41,619 nt of DNA from a virus, in IMG/VR virus record IMGVR_UViG_3300049482_000043, positions 1-41,619 of that record; one strand, 5' to 3'. The translations under genes were made by a program, and so were the position numbers. How positions within the stretch are numbered: the first letter of the stretch is position 1; each line of letters begins with the position of its first letter. The notes below the pieces were generated by a model that saw only the letters and a program-made list of their open reading frames with translations, was not told where the DNA came from and ran no database searches. Shown here piece by piece: positions 17,545 through 23,537 of the stretch.

Positions 17545-17759
17545 TTGTGGCCCCTCTTCTCAAGATCAATAAGGCGGCAAACCTCGTCAACGCTTTCCTG
17601 CATTCCAGACACGAGGAAGCCATTCCATGAGATGCTGGGAGCAAGCGACTGCTTGCGCAAGTGCTCGATCTCGTCAGCGGCCTCAATGACCAGCGACTTG
17701 GTTGGTCCCTCGCCATCCACGGCCACGCTGGCCCATAGCCGTTCAACGATGTCGGTCAT
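17541..17759 (-). CDS. Small helical protein, MTDIVERL family copy 2
   Basis: 72 residues from the ATG at 17759; longer versions of the frame overlap the neighbour. It starts MTDIVERLWASV and contains IEAADEIEHLRKQ. It is a diverged sister of the adjacent gene at 17743-18048: both share the first eight residues and an A-A-D-E-I-E-x-L-R helix. A 23-base DNA repeat covers both starts. Proteins with MTDIVERL...EAADEIERLR are common small phage genes of unknown role. Confidence 0.7.
   Translation of the reverse strand: MTDIVERLWASVAVDGEGPTKSLVIEAADEIEHLRKQSLAPSISWNGFLVSGMQESVDEVCRLIDLEKRGHK
17737..17759 (-). repeat. 23-bp direct repeat at the start of twin genes, copy A
   Basis: Identical to 18026-18048. 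It covers the start codon and first seven codons (MTDIVERL). It marks gene duplication or a conserved start region. Confidence 0.8.
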
Positions 17760-18048
17760 GGCTGTTTCGTTCCGTTGCTGTCGCATCAAGTGGTTGCTCC
17801 CATGGCGCGGGGCCGGAAGCGCAAGCGGCGGCGGCCCGCAACACCCCAAGATGAATGTCCACCTTTTCGAAGTCCGGTAATTCCGGTTTGTAATAGGCGG
17901 CTTGCGCAGCGACGATCCGGTGGCAATTGCCAAGGCGCGCGACTTCCGCCCGCAGCCGCTCGATCTCGTCGGCGGCCTCCTCCACCCACCCGCCGTTGAG
18001 AATGCCCATGTTAGCCAGACGGCGCAGCCGTTCAACGATGTCGGTCAT
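17743..18048 (-). CDS. Small helical protein, MTDIVERL family copy 1
   Basis: 101 residues from the ATG at 18048. It begins MTDIVERLRRLANMG and has the helix EEAADEIERLRAEVARL (about 25-42), then a second half with CHRIVAAQAAYYKPELPDF and a variable end. It overlaps the twin gene by 17 bases and its upstream gene by 4. This layout is familiar from phage-borne genes of unknown function. Confidence 0.7.
   Translation of the reverse strand: MTDIVERLRRLANMGILNGGWVEEAADEIERLRAEVARLGNCHRIVAAQAAYYKPELPDFEKVDIHLGVLRAAAACASGPAPWEQPLDATATERNSHDRHR
18026..18048 (-). repeat. 23-bp direct repeat at the start of twin genes, copy B
   Basis: Identical to 17737-17759, including the ATG of the twin gene. Confidence 0.8.
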
Positions 18049-18326
18049 CGCAGCCACCCCATGGCGGGGACAACCATTGGCCACGCCTTCGGTTGCTTGT
18101 CGAAAGGTGTCCCATCCCAACGATCCTGAAACGCCAGCGGCTGTCGCTGGCCATCCCGCCATATATCAATTGTCGCCAGGTTCGGGACAGCAGGCACCCG
18201 GTCATGGAATTTTTTGATCGACTGCGGCGGCGGCGGCTGCGGTGTCGGTTCCATGGCGGCTGCGCTGAGAATAACTGACAGCATTAAGCAGGCGGCTATG
18301 CCGACTATTTGACTGCGGTACTTCAT
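18045..18326 (-). CDS. Small exported protein, unknown
   Basis: 93 residues from the ATG at 18326, preceded by AAGG. The N-terminus MKYRSQ plus the hydrophobic stretch IVGIAACLMLSVILSAAA is a signal peptide with a likely cut after Ala-Ala-Ala near residue 24. The mature part is Pro-rich at first (PTPQPPPPQSIKKF) and later has WRDGQRQPLAFQDRWDG. No lipobox Cys follows the hydrophobic segment at a usual spacing. The role is unknown; a superinfection or envelope function is possible. Confidence 0.6.
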   Translation of the reverse strand: MKYRSQIVGIAACLMLSVILSAAAMEPTPQPPPPQSIKKFHDRVPAVPNLATIDIWRDGQRQPLAFQDRWDGTPFDKQPKAWPMVVPAMGWLR

Positions 18327-18374
18327 GGCCTTAAGTTCCCGATATGTTGCGTCAGCGTTGTGTCCCGGTGTAGG

Positions 18375-18413
18375 CACCCGGCAGCGCGGCCCCCGTCCGC
18401 TGCCGGGTGTTTT
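18375..18413 (+). terminator. Strong rightward terminator
   Basis: A perfect 12-bp inverted repeat, CACCCGGCAGCG (18375-18386) and CGCTGCCGGGTG (18398-18409), with an 11-base loop, is followed by TTTT on the plus strand only. On the minus strand no T run follows. It therefore acts on rightward transcripts, which would reach here only by crossing leftward genes from 17122 onward. Confidence 0.8.
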
Positions 18414-18650
18414 CTATTCGATCCGCCAGCAACGCCATTTGTCTTGCCACTGCCGGACCGTGAACTTGCCCTTGTGTTTTCTGGCGTAGGCCACCGCGGA
18501 AAGTCGTATCTTTTGACAGTCAGGCTTGTTGTCAATTTCGAAACTGTCCCCCGCCTCCATTTGATAGAACGGATATTTCCACTTGGGGCCTGGAGCAAAC
18601 TTGGGGACTTCGATCCCCTTTACGATCTGGTAGTCCTTCCCATTCTTCAT
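18414..18650 (-). CDS. Small phage protein (DUF7303-like)
   Basis: 78 residues from the ATG at 18650 with GGGAGGGG upstream. The pattern YPFYQMEAGDSFEI then SAVAYARKHKGKFTVRQW and a final WRCWRIE matches a widespread family of small phage proteins that reads roughly F-P-F-x-x-M-x-x-G-D-S-F ... A-x-x-x-G-K-K-F-x-x-R ... V-W-R-V/I. Its function is not known to me. It is flanked by hairpins on both sides, so it may be a separate transcription unit. Confidence 0.7.
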   Translation of the reverse strand: MKNGKDYQIVKGIEVPKFAPGPKWKYPFYQMEAGDSFEIDNKPDCQKIRLSAVAYARKHKGKFTVRQWQDKWRCWRIE

Positions 18651-18671
18651 TGTTCCCCTCCCCAACAATTC

Positions 18672-18712
18672 ACCGGGCGCAGCCTGTCGGTCAGCGCCAG
18701 ACTGCGCCCGGT
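18672..18712. terminator. Hairpin below the PEP-CTERM gene
   Basis: An 11-bp perfect inverted repeat (ACCGGGCGCAG at 18672-18682, CTGCGCCCGGT at 18702-18712) lies just downstream of the leftward PEP-CTERM gene. Neither side has a clear T run, so a terminator or mRNA-end stabiliser is a guess. Confidence 0.4.
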
Positions 18713-18750
18713 TTCACACGGCAGCGATGCGGGTCGCCGCTGTGCTACTA

Positions 18751-19485
18751 TCAAGCTGCGAGCTGTTGCTGTTGCTGCTTCCTGCGACGCAGCTTCAACA
18801 TTCCCAGGCCGGCAATGCCCGAGCCAAACAGCCACGCCGCAGCCGGAACAGGAACCGCTTGCACGTTCGGGTTGGCGACGATGTAGAAGCTGTCGCCACC
18901 GTCCGTTGCGCCGGCAAACTGCGCGCGGAAGATGAGCCGGTCGCCGGCATTGAGGCCGGTGAGGTTAAAGCCGGTCAGCAGATAGTCACCCTTGCCGTTG
19001 CCGGGGCGGATGTCGGGCATCAAGTAGGTCTGGTCGATGTGCGCCAGCCGGTCGATGGTGGTGAGGTTGGCATCGACGCGGAACAGGTCAAAGCCGATCA
19101 GCGACATGATGGTTGGCGGGTTGCCGCCTTCCGCACTGTTCACGTCGATGGCGACACCAAACGAGAAGTTGGTAGAGAACGCCGCGAGCTGCCCCACGGT
19201 ATAGGGCAGTGCGCCAAGTTCGACACCGTCAGCCAACGAGCCGCCGACAAGGTTCGTGGAGAAGAACGTGCCGGTTCCGGTCTGGCCGTTCGACACGAAG
19301 TTGTTGAAGCCGAATAGCGGAGGGTTGCTGGCCTGGGTGGCGCAGATGATGCAAGGCGCGGACTGGCTTTGCGGCACCACGGCGCTGGACGGCAGCGCCC
19401 CGAATGACAGCACGGTGTCTGCATTTGCAGGCATAGCGATAGCAAGCAGAGACGCTGCGAGCGCAGCGCCGAGTAGTCGGCTCAT
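18751..19485 (-). CDS. PEP-CTERM exported protein, probable lysogenic cargo
   Basis: 244 residues from the ATG at 19485, preceded by GAGGAA. The N-terminus MSRLLGAALAASLLAIAMPANA is a Sec signal peptide with a cut after ANA. The mature part is beta-rich with two close cysteines (APCIICATQ). The C-terminus has the PEP-CTERM tripartite tail: VPVPAAAW, a hydrophobic span (LFGSGIAGLGMLKL) and an Arg/Lys cluster RRRK, then a Gln run. Such tails are recognised by host exosortases, which process and deliver the protein to the outer surface or matrix. The gene is separated from the integrase by attP, so in a lysogen it sits at the other prophage end. It has no obvious virion or replication role. Confidence 0.85.
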   Translation of the reverse strand: MSRLLGAALAASLLAIAMPANADTVLSFGALPSSAVVPQSQSAPCIICATQASNPPLFGFNNFVSNGQTGTGTFFSTNLVGGSLADGVELGALPYTVGQLAAFSTNFSFGVAIDVNSAEGGNPPTIMSLIGFDLFRVDANLTTIDRLAHIDQTYLMPDIRPGNGKGDYLLTGFNLTGLNAGDRLIFRAQFAGATDGGDSFYIVANPNVQAVPVPAAAWLFGSGIAGLGMLKLRRRKQQQQQLAA

Positions 19486-19510
19486 GGTTGTGGTTCCTCT
19501 GTGTGGCGAG

Positions 19511-19523
19511 TGGATGGAATTTC
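19511..19523. repeat. Possible integrase arm-type site 1
   Basis: TGGATGGAATTTC matches TGGATGGAACTTC at 19629-19641 in 12 of 13 bases, with the same orientation. Both lie close to the attP core on the side away from the integrase gene. Repeats in this position can be arm-binding sites; this is a suggestion only. Confidence 0.35.
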
Positions 19524-19628
19524 GCGGAGCGCCACGCGCCGCAAGCTGGGAGTACGGACGCAGAACTGTCCGCACGTCAGGCGCACGTCCGGCCGTGCCG
19601 GCTAATGCCGGTTGTTGCCGTTCTGTGC

Positions 19629-19641
19629 TGGATGGAACTTC
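19629..19641. repeat. Possible integrase arm-type site 2
   Basis: TGGATGGAACTTC, a one-mismatch copy of 19511-19523, 16 bases from the attP core. Confidence 0.35.
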
Positions 19642-19657
19642 AAAAAGGCCAGTAAAA

Positions 19658-19707
19658 TGGTGGGCGCTGAAGGGATCGAACCTTCGACCTTTCCCGTGTG
19701 AAGGGAC
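19658..19707 (-). other. attP core: 3' half of tRNA-Val(CAC)
   Basis: On the minus strand this reads from the anticodon stem to CCA of a tRNA. The parts are: stem GTCCC, loop TTCACAC with anticodon CAC at 19700-19698, stem GGGAA, variable AGGTC, T stem GAAGG with loop TTCGATC and CCTTC, the acceptor strand AGCGCCC, then A and CCA. No D arm or 5' acceptor strand precedes it, so it is not a whole tRNA. Tyrosine integrases commonly use the 3' half of a tRNA as attachment core, and this lies 26 bases from the integrase stop. Confidence 0.88.
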
Positions 19708-19732
19708 TGCCGAGTGGTGGTTTTTCATGGGG

Positions 19733-20761
19733 TTAGCCCGCGCTCTTTTTGTGTCGCACGTCGCCCGCACGTTTCGGTGTCGGCAGTTCGGCGGCGCGGC
19801 GGGCCTCCGCGGTGGGCTCGCTGTGGCTGTAACGCTCGACTGAGGCCATGTCCGCCCACGCGCCAGTCCTGGTGAGCCCCAGGGCGTCCAGGCCGCCGTA
19901 GAGACGCATCCACGTCGCGTAATTATGCCGAAAGACATGAAACGCCGTACGGTGCGGTAAAACGACTCCAGCGGCCTCGCTGGCCATCTCAAGCATATCC
20001 CGCAGCCGGCCGCCGTTGTGGAACCGAAACAGCCTGCCGCGCCTGTCCATGCCTCTGGGGTGGTTGGCGAGTGCCGCGACGAGGACTGGCGGCAGGTAGA
20101 CGGCGCGGGGCTCGCCCGTCTTGGTGTCGGGGATATAGGCGAACTCGCGGCGCAGCTCGACTTGCTCGCACTGCAGGCCCAGCCCCTCAGACAGCCGCAG
20201 GCCGGTGTAGTTCAGAGCTAAGCAAAGCAGCCCAAACTCAGGATCGAGCTTGGTGGCGGCCTCGATCAGCGCAAAGGCCTGTTCCGGTTTGAGCCAGAAC
20301 GTGCGCTTGTTGCCGCGCCAGCCCTTCGGGCGCTTGATCTTGCGATCCTGCCCGACATGCTTCAGGACGGCCGAGACGGGCGTGTAGACCTGGCGGTTGC
20401 GCGTCGAGGCCGGCGCCGCCGGGTACAGCTCGTTGGCCAGCGTGTCGATCGCGATCTGATCGATGTTGTGCAAGAGCTTGTCTTTCCACCGCGTTATGAT
20501 CGGATCAAGGTACTGGCGCTCGCCGCCTGCGTCCATGTACGCGACAGCCGCGGCAATGAAATAGTCGGGCTCACTTACGGGGTCCGGGCGTTTGGAAAAC
20601 TCACCACGTTCGGCTTGCTTTTTCCATGTGGCGAAGATCGCCTGGGCCGCCCGGCGCTCAGCAGTGCCTGTGCTCTTGTCCAGTGCAATGCCAAGGTACT
20701 TGCCCCGGACGAACCAGTAGGGCGAGCGGCCTTCGCGCGGTGGGGTGAGCTTCCAGGGCAT
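19733..20761 (-). CDS. int: Tyrosine site-specific integrase
   Basis: 342 residues. The N-terminal third holds the arm/core-binding region. The catalytic domain shows the full residue set: Arg189 in NYTGLRLSEGLGL, Lys214 in DTKTGEPR, His275 and Arg278 in HVFRHNYATWM, Trp302 in GAWADM, and the nucleophile Tyr311 in VERYSH. It would insert and excise the phage at a host tRNA-Val; attP lies directly after its stop. The start MPWKLTPPREGRSPYWFVRG is typical. The first 187 bases overlap the excisionase-like gene in another frame. Confidence 0.93.
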   Translation of the reverse strand: MPWKLTPPREGRSPYWFVRGKYLGIALDKSTGTAERRAAQAIFATWKKQAERGEFSKRPDPVSEPDYFIAAAVAYMDAGGERQYLDPIITRWKDKLLHNIDQIAIDTLANELYPAAPASTRNRQVYTPVSAVLKHVGQDRKIKRPKGWRGNKRTFWLKPEQAFALIEAATKLDPEFGLLCLALNYTGLRLSEGLGLQCEQVELRREFAYIPDTKTGEPRAVYLPPVLVAALANHPRGMDRRGRLFRFHNGGRLRDMLEMASEAAGVVLPHRTAFHVFRHNYATWMRLYGGLDALGLTRTGAWADMASVERYSHSEPTAEARRAAELPTPKRAGDVRHKKSAG

Positions 20762-20919
20762 GGCAAGGCCTCGATCAGGCGGTTGATGTCTTCACGCGAA
20801 AACAGCTTCCTGCGGCCAAACGTCCGATAGTAGGGGTGGACGCGCAGAAAGTCCTGCAGGGAACGGCGACTTATCCGCAGTTCGCTCGCCGCCTCGTCCA
20901 TTGTGAATAACGCTGTCAT
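20575..20919 (-). CDS. Excisionase-like helix-turn-helix protein
   Basis: 114 residues. The first 55 residues form a MerR/HTH_17-type DNA-binding domain: TMDEAASELRISRRSLQDFL, then HPYYRTFGRRKLFSREDINRL with the wing. This is the form of many recombination directionality factors. The remaining half is read from the same DNA as the integrase start in a different frame and is Ser/Pro/Arg-rich, so it is likely a passive tail. Directly upstream of the integrase, it probably controls excision. It overlaps its upstream neighbour by 4 bases (ATGA). Confidence 0.75.
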   Translation of the reverse strand: MTALFTMDEAASELRISRRSLQDFLRVHPYYRTFGRRKLFSREDINRLIEALPCPGSSPHRAKAARPTGSSGASTLALHWTRAQALLSAGRPRRSSPHGKSKPNVVSFPNARTP

Positions 20920-21062
20920 TTCTGGCGTCGCGGTTTTGTTTTTGTTATGCGCCCGGTGAGGATGTTCAGCCAGCCGATGAAGTACATGACAGTTTGGCCG
21001 CGTCGCATCTTTGTGCCGTAATGGCGGATCACCTCTGGAAGCTTATAGTCGCGATGTTTCAT
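20916..21062 (-). CDS. 48-residue basic protein, unknown
   Basis: The ATG at 21062 opens MKHRDYKLPEVIRHYG, with a short hydrophobic middle (VMYFIGWLNILTG) and a basic end. It overlaps the excisionase-like gene by 4 bases. There is GGAGC upstream. No family is recognised. Confidence 0.5.
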   Translation of the reverse strand: MKHRDYKLPEVIRHYGTKMRRGQTVMYFIGWLNILTGRITKTKPRRQK

Positions 21063-21084
21063 TGGTGCTCCTTGGCAATATGGC

Positions 21085-21465
21085 TCATTTCCGGCACCGC
21101 CACCGTGGCCCGTCGTACACCTTGCGTAGGTTGTGCTGGGCGCAAATGTCGCTGGCAACCACCGCGGCCTTGCGCCTTGGCAACGGCGCGGCTGCCATTG
21201 GCTCTGTGGACAACGCCATCATCAGCGGATCTCGCTCTATCGGCTTGATGCTTTCGGTCTGCACTAGTTTCGGCATGTTCAATGCCTCAAGCCGCGCCGA
21301 TGTCAGCGCCAGCGTGGCCATGTCTTCGCGCCAGACATCGTCCTGAAACGGCTTGTCGCGAAACGTATGTGCCGGCACCGGGCCACGGCCCATCGCAACC
21401 GTCCCCGCGATCGCCGCCATGACGACACCGCCGATCAGCACGCTGCGGGCCAAGGTGTGCATCAT
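21085..21465 (-). CDS. Membrane-anchored small protein, unknown
   Basis: 126 residues from the ATG at 21465, which overlaps the previous stop as ATGA. A hydrophobic segment lies at about residues 10-25 (VLIGGVVMAAIAGTVA), so the protein is anchored or secreted. The C-terminus has CAQHNLRKVYDGPRWRCRK with two cysteines, a pattern I have a vague memory of from rhizobial phage-like loci. The function is unknown. Confidence 0.6.
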   Translation of the reverse strand: MMHTLARSVLIGGVVMAAIAGTVAMGRGPVPAHTFRDKPFQDDVWREDMATLALTSARLEALNMPKLVQTESIKPIERDPLMMALSTEPMAAAPLPRRKAAVVASDICAQHNLRKVYDGPRWRCRK

Positions 21466-21800
21466 TCGGCCGACTGCGTCACCAGCGGCGCGGCCGGCAC
21501 ATCGAAGGCACGCAACTGCGCCTGGATCGAAATAAACAACGCCTCCCATTTGGCGCGCTCGGCGATCGCCCTGTCGCGCATCAACATGGCTGTCTGCTCG
21601 TTCGAGCGCAGTTCCGCGATCTCGCTATGCCGCGCCTCGATCTCGACTTTGTAGAGCACAATGTCGGACTTCAGCTTGGCATTGTCGGCGGCGAGCTGAT
21701 CGCGCTCGGCCGCTACCGCCATTTGCTGGCGGACGAACGTGTTTGCATAGGCCTCGTAGCGTTCCGGCAGTTCTGCCTTGTCGATGCCGTTGGTTGTCAT
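21462..21800 (-). CDS. Coiled-coil protein, unknown
   Basis: 112 residues from the ATG at 21800 with AGGAGAG upstream; a longer frame start upstream lacks a ribosome site. Most of the chain (about 25-95) is one long coiled coil (AAERDQLAADNAKLKSDIVL and following). It is part of the chain of small leftward genes. No specific role can be given. Confidence 0.65.
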   Translation of the reverse strand: MTTNGIDKAELPERYEAYANTFVRQQMAVAAERDQLAADNAKLKSDIVLYKVEIEARHSEIAELRSNEQTAMLMRDRAIAERAKWEALFISIQAQLRAFDVPAAPLVTQSAE

Positions 21801-21822
21801 GCTGCGCTCTCCTGTTGACTGT

Positions 21823-21963
21823 TTATCGTTCACGGCTCGCATGCCATGGACAGCCCTTCTTCTTAGCTGCGCGCCATTTCCTATCGCGCGCCTTGAACGC
21901 CTCTTTGTTCTTTAGATAATAGAGGTGCCGGGTGGCCTTATCTTTCTCCGGGTTCGGTCTCAT
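21823..21963 (-). CDS. 46-residue basic protein
   Basis: The ATG at 21963 overlaps the stop of the HNH gene (ATGA). The chain MRPNPEKDKATRHLYYLKNK and beyond is very basic, with CPWH near the end. The pattern Y-Y-L-K-N-K-E-A-F-K-A-R is seen near HNH/GIY endonuclease regions of phages. It may be a DNA-binding fragment or a small partner of the HNH protein. Confidence 0.5.
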   Translation of the reverse strand: MRPNPEKDKATRHLYYLKNKEAFKARDRKWRAAKKKGCPWHASRER

Positions 21964-22352
21964 GGAGGCCACCTCTCAACATTGCCGTTCATGCGCTTGC
22001 GGAGGCCTGACGCTCGCGTGCCGGCCAGCGGGCGGCTCGTTCTCTTGATGCCCATTGAACGCTCGCGGATGCGCTTGGACTTGGCTATGGCTGGAATGTC
22101 AGCCACGCGCGTCTTGTTGCGATGCTCTGCGATCGGTAGCGGATCAAGGTTCCACGCCTCGTCAGGCCCGCCATGAGCATGTGGGATCGGGTAATGATCA
22201 AAATGAAACAGCGATATTATCTGCTCGTCAGACATTAGCTTGGCGTGTTCGTGCGGGATGATGCGGGCAAACGTCCCGTCCCCGTTGGGCCGCAACATTT
22301 GCAATAGCGCGGATGCCAGTTTTGTTCTGAGGCCGATGGCTTTGCGGCTCAT
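21960..22352 (-). CDS. HNH endonuclease-like protein
   Basis: 130 residues from the ATG at 22352. The HNH core lies at about residues 50-80: HFDHYPIPHAHGGPDEAWN followed by LDPLPIAEHRNKT, giving His53, Asn68 and His77 as likely metal or catalytic residues. The C-terminus is basic. It overlaps the larger HNH gene upstream and the basic small gene downstream, each by 4 bases. A nickase or homing role is possible. In this context it could also assist DNA processing. Confidence 0.75.
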   Translation of the reverse strand: MSRKAIGLRTKLASALLQMLRPNGDGTFARIIPHEHAKLMSDEQIISLFHFDHYPIPHAHGGPDEAWNLDPLPIAEHRNKTRVADIPAIAKSKRIRERSMGIKRTSRPLAGTRASGLRKRMNGNVERWPP

Positions 22353-22966
22353 ATCCGGACCCCATCGACTGTCCACCCATTATTGATGCGCCATTTTGCG
22401 GTTGCGTAGTTTATTCCCGATAGTTCAACAGCCTCAACTAAAGTCATTTCCTTGCCGCGGAAAACAACAAGGCGGTTGCGGCGCATGTTTCGCATTTGCT
22501 CTTTTTGCGTTGCCCATCGGCAATTGCCCGGCAAATATCCTTTTGCGTTATCTATCCGGTCTATGCTGTGTTGAGGCGACGGCCTTGGCCCCATGTCGCT
22601 TTTGAAAGCCTCAAAACTGTCGCGCCAGCGTTTGCAGACTGCAATGCCTCTTTGAGCGTAGTTTTTTGCATTAGGGTTGGATGGAGAACATCGCGCGTTC
22701 ATCCCCATCCAAAGCATATACAACTGAGTGTTTGATGCGCCGTGCTTGTATAGCGAGTGGGACTTTCCTTTCGGGCGGGTGCAACCACAACCCTTGGAAT
22801 TTCCGCTTGTTAAGTGGCATCCCATGACAACGCGCTCTGTCCCGCAGTCACAAACGCAATTCCAGTGTGCGTGTCCGTTCCTATTTTCCGCCCGAGACAT
22901 GACAGTCCATGCGGCGAGTTTTTTGCCGAGTAAAGAGTTAACCAAAGGATGAAAAACACCGCTCAT
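22349..22966 (-). CDS. Homing-type HNH endonuclease with zinc-binding N-terminus
   Basis: 205 residues. The N-terminal part has cysteines CVCDCG (37-42) and GNSKGCGCT (55-63), a likely zinc site. The HNH core is HSIDRIDNAKGYLPGNCRWA (133-152), and the C-terminus has a helix-turn-helix-like stretch (MTLVEAVELSGINYATAKWR). These are features of phage selfish endonucleases. Base composition over 22380-22980 is more AT-rich than its neighbours, consistent with recent arrival. Yet it is joined to both neighbours by 4-base overlaps, so it has settled cleanly into the operon. Confidence 0.85.
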   Translation of the reverse strand: MSGVFHPLVNSLLGKKLAAWTVMSRAENRNGHAHWNCVCDCGTERVVMGCHLTSGNSKGCGCTRPKGKSHSLYKHGASNTQLYMLWMGMNARCSPSNPNAKNYAQRGIAVCKRWRDSFEAFKSDMGPRPSPQHSIDRIDNAKGYLPGNCRWATQKEQMRNMRRNRLVVFRGKEMTLVEAVELSGINYATAKWRINNGWTVDGVRI

Positions 22967-23142
22967 TTCGTGTCCGTCACTTTGACAACCGCACGCTTGA
23001 TCTCAAGCACGGCGTGTAATTCGTGCTCGATCATCGCCTCCGGCAATTGCAATGCGCGCGCCATGTCAACAGTGTCGAGGCGCTCGGCCCACATGCCGCG
23101 AATGCGGTGGCGCAGCTCCTTATATTCGTGATCGAGGATCAT
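22963..23142 (-). CDS. 59-residue helical protein
   Basis: The ATG at 23142 overlaps the NinB stop (ATGA), and the stop overlaps the HNH start the same way. MILDHEYKELRHRIRG is followed by MARALQLPEAMIEHELHAVL, a helix-turn-helix-like pattern. It is a small member of the recombination operon. Function unknown. Confidence 0.6.
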   Translation of the reverse strand: MILDHEYKELRHRIRGMWAERLDTVDMARALQLPEAMIEHELHAVLEIKRAVVKVTDTK

Positions 23143-23537
23143 GCGGCGCGCTTCCGTTCGTCGTGCAGCTTGACGCCGTTATTGGCGCACCAGGCCTGGA
23201 TAAACTCCAGCAACTCGCTCATTTCATGCTTCGATAAGTCGGACGATCGATGGCCCCACGGGATCAGCGTCGTCTGATCCAGCGACGGGATGAACTGCAC
23301 CTCCTGGCCGCAGGCGTGCATGAAAATGGACTTCCAAACGTCAGGCGTATATTTCCGGCCGCAGTGTTTTTTCTGAAGTGCGATCTGACTTAACGCGGCC
23401 CACAGAAAAGCATTTTGAGCGGTTGAACGCTTCGTTTGCTTCACCTCGACGCGCGTGCCATTGGGTGCGGCGGCGACGACCTTCATCGCACGCGCCCGAT
23501 CGGCAGCAGAGTTGAGAACGAAGGCGTAACGGCTCAC
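23139..23537 (-). CDS. ninB: NinB-like recombination protein
   Basis: 132 residues. It matches the lambda NinB family layout: an N-terminal strand-helix part, KRSTAQNAFLWAALSQIA (37-54), WKSIFMHACG (68-77) and the signature RSSDLSKHEMSELLEFIQAW (97-116). NinB helps recombination as a mediator that can replace RecFOR functions and binds ssDNA. It is coupled by 4 bases to the ERF gene, so annealing protein, exonuclease and mediator are made together. Confidence 0.85.
   Translation of the reverse strand: MSRYAFVLNSAADRARAMKVVAAAPNGTRVEVKQTKRSTAQNAFLWAALSQIALQKKHCGRKYTPDVWKSIFMHACGQEVQFIPSLDQTTLIPWGHRSSDLSKHEMSELLEFIQAWCANNGVKLHDERKRAA

Noticed and set aside
19658-19707. Complete tRNA gene
   Set aside because: Only the part from the anticodon stem to CCA is present; the D arm and 5' acceptor strand are missing, as expected for an attP core.
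19486-19992. Upstream in-frame extension of the PEP-CTERM gene across attP
   Set aside because: The extension lies over the tRNA-derived attP core and the integrase end, has no ribosome site, and would remove the N-terminal position of the clear signal peptide.
21823-22966. Group I intron or intein associated with the HNH genes
   Set aside because: Neighbouring genes are intact, with 4-base overlaps and no interrupted reading frame, so there is no sign of an intron or intein host gene.
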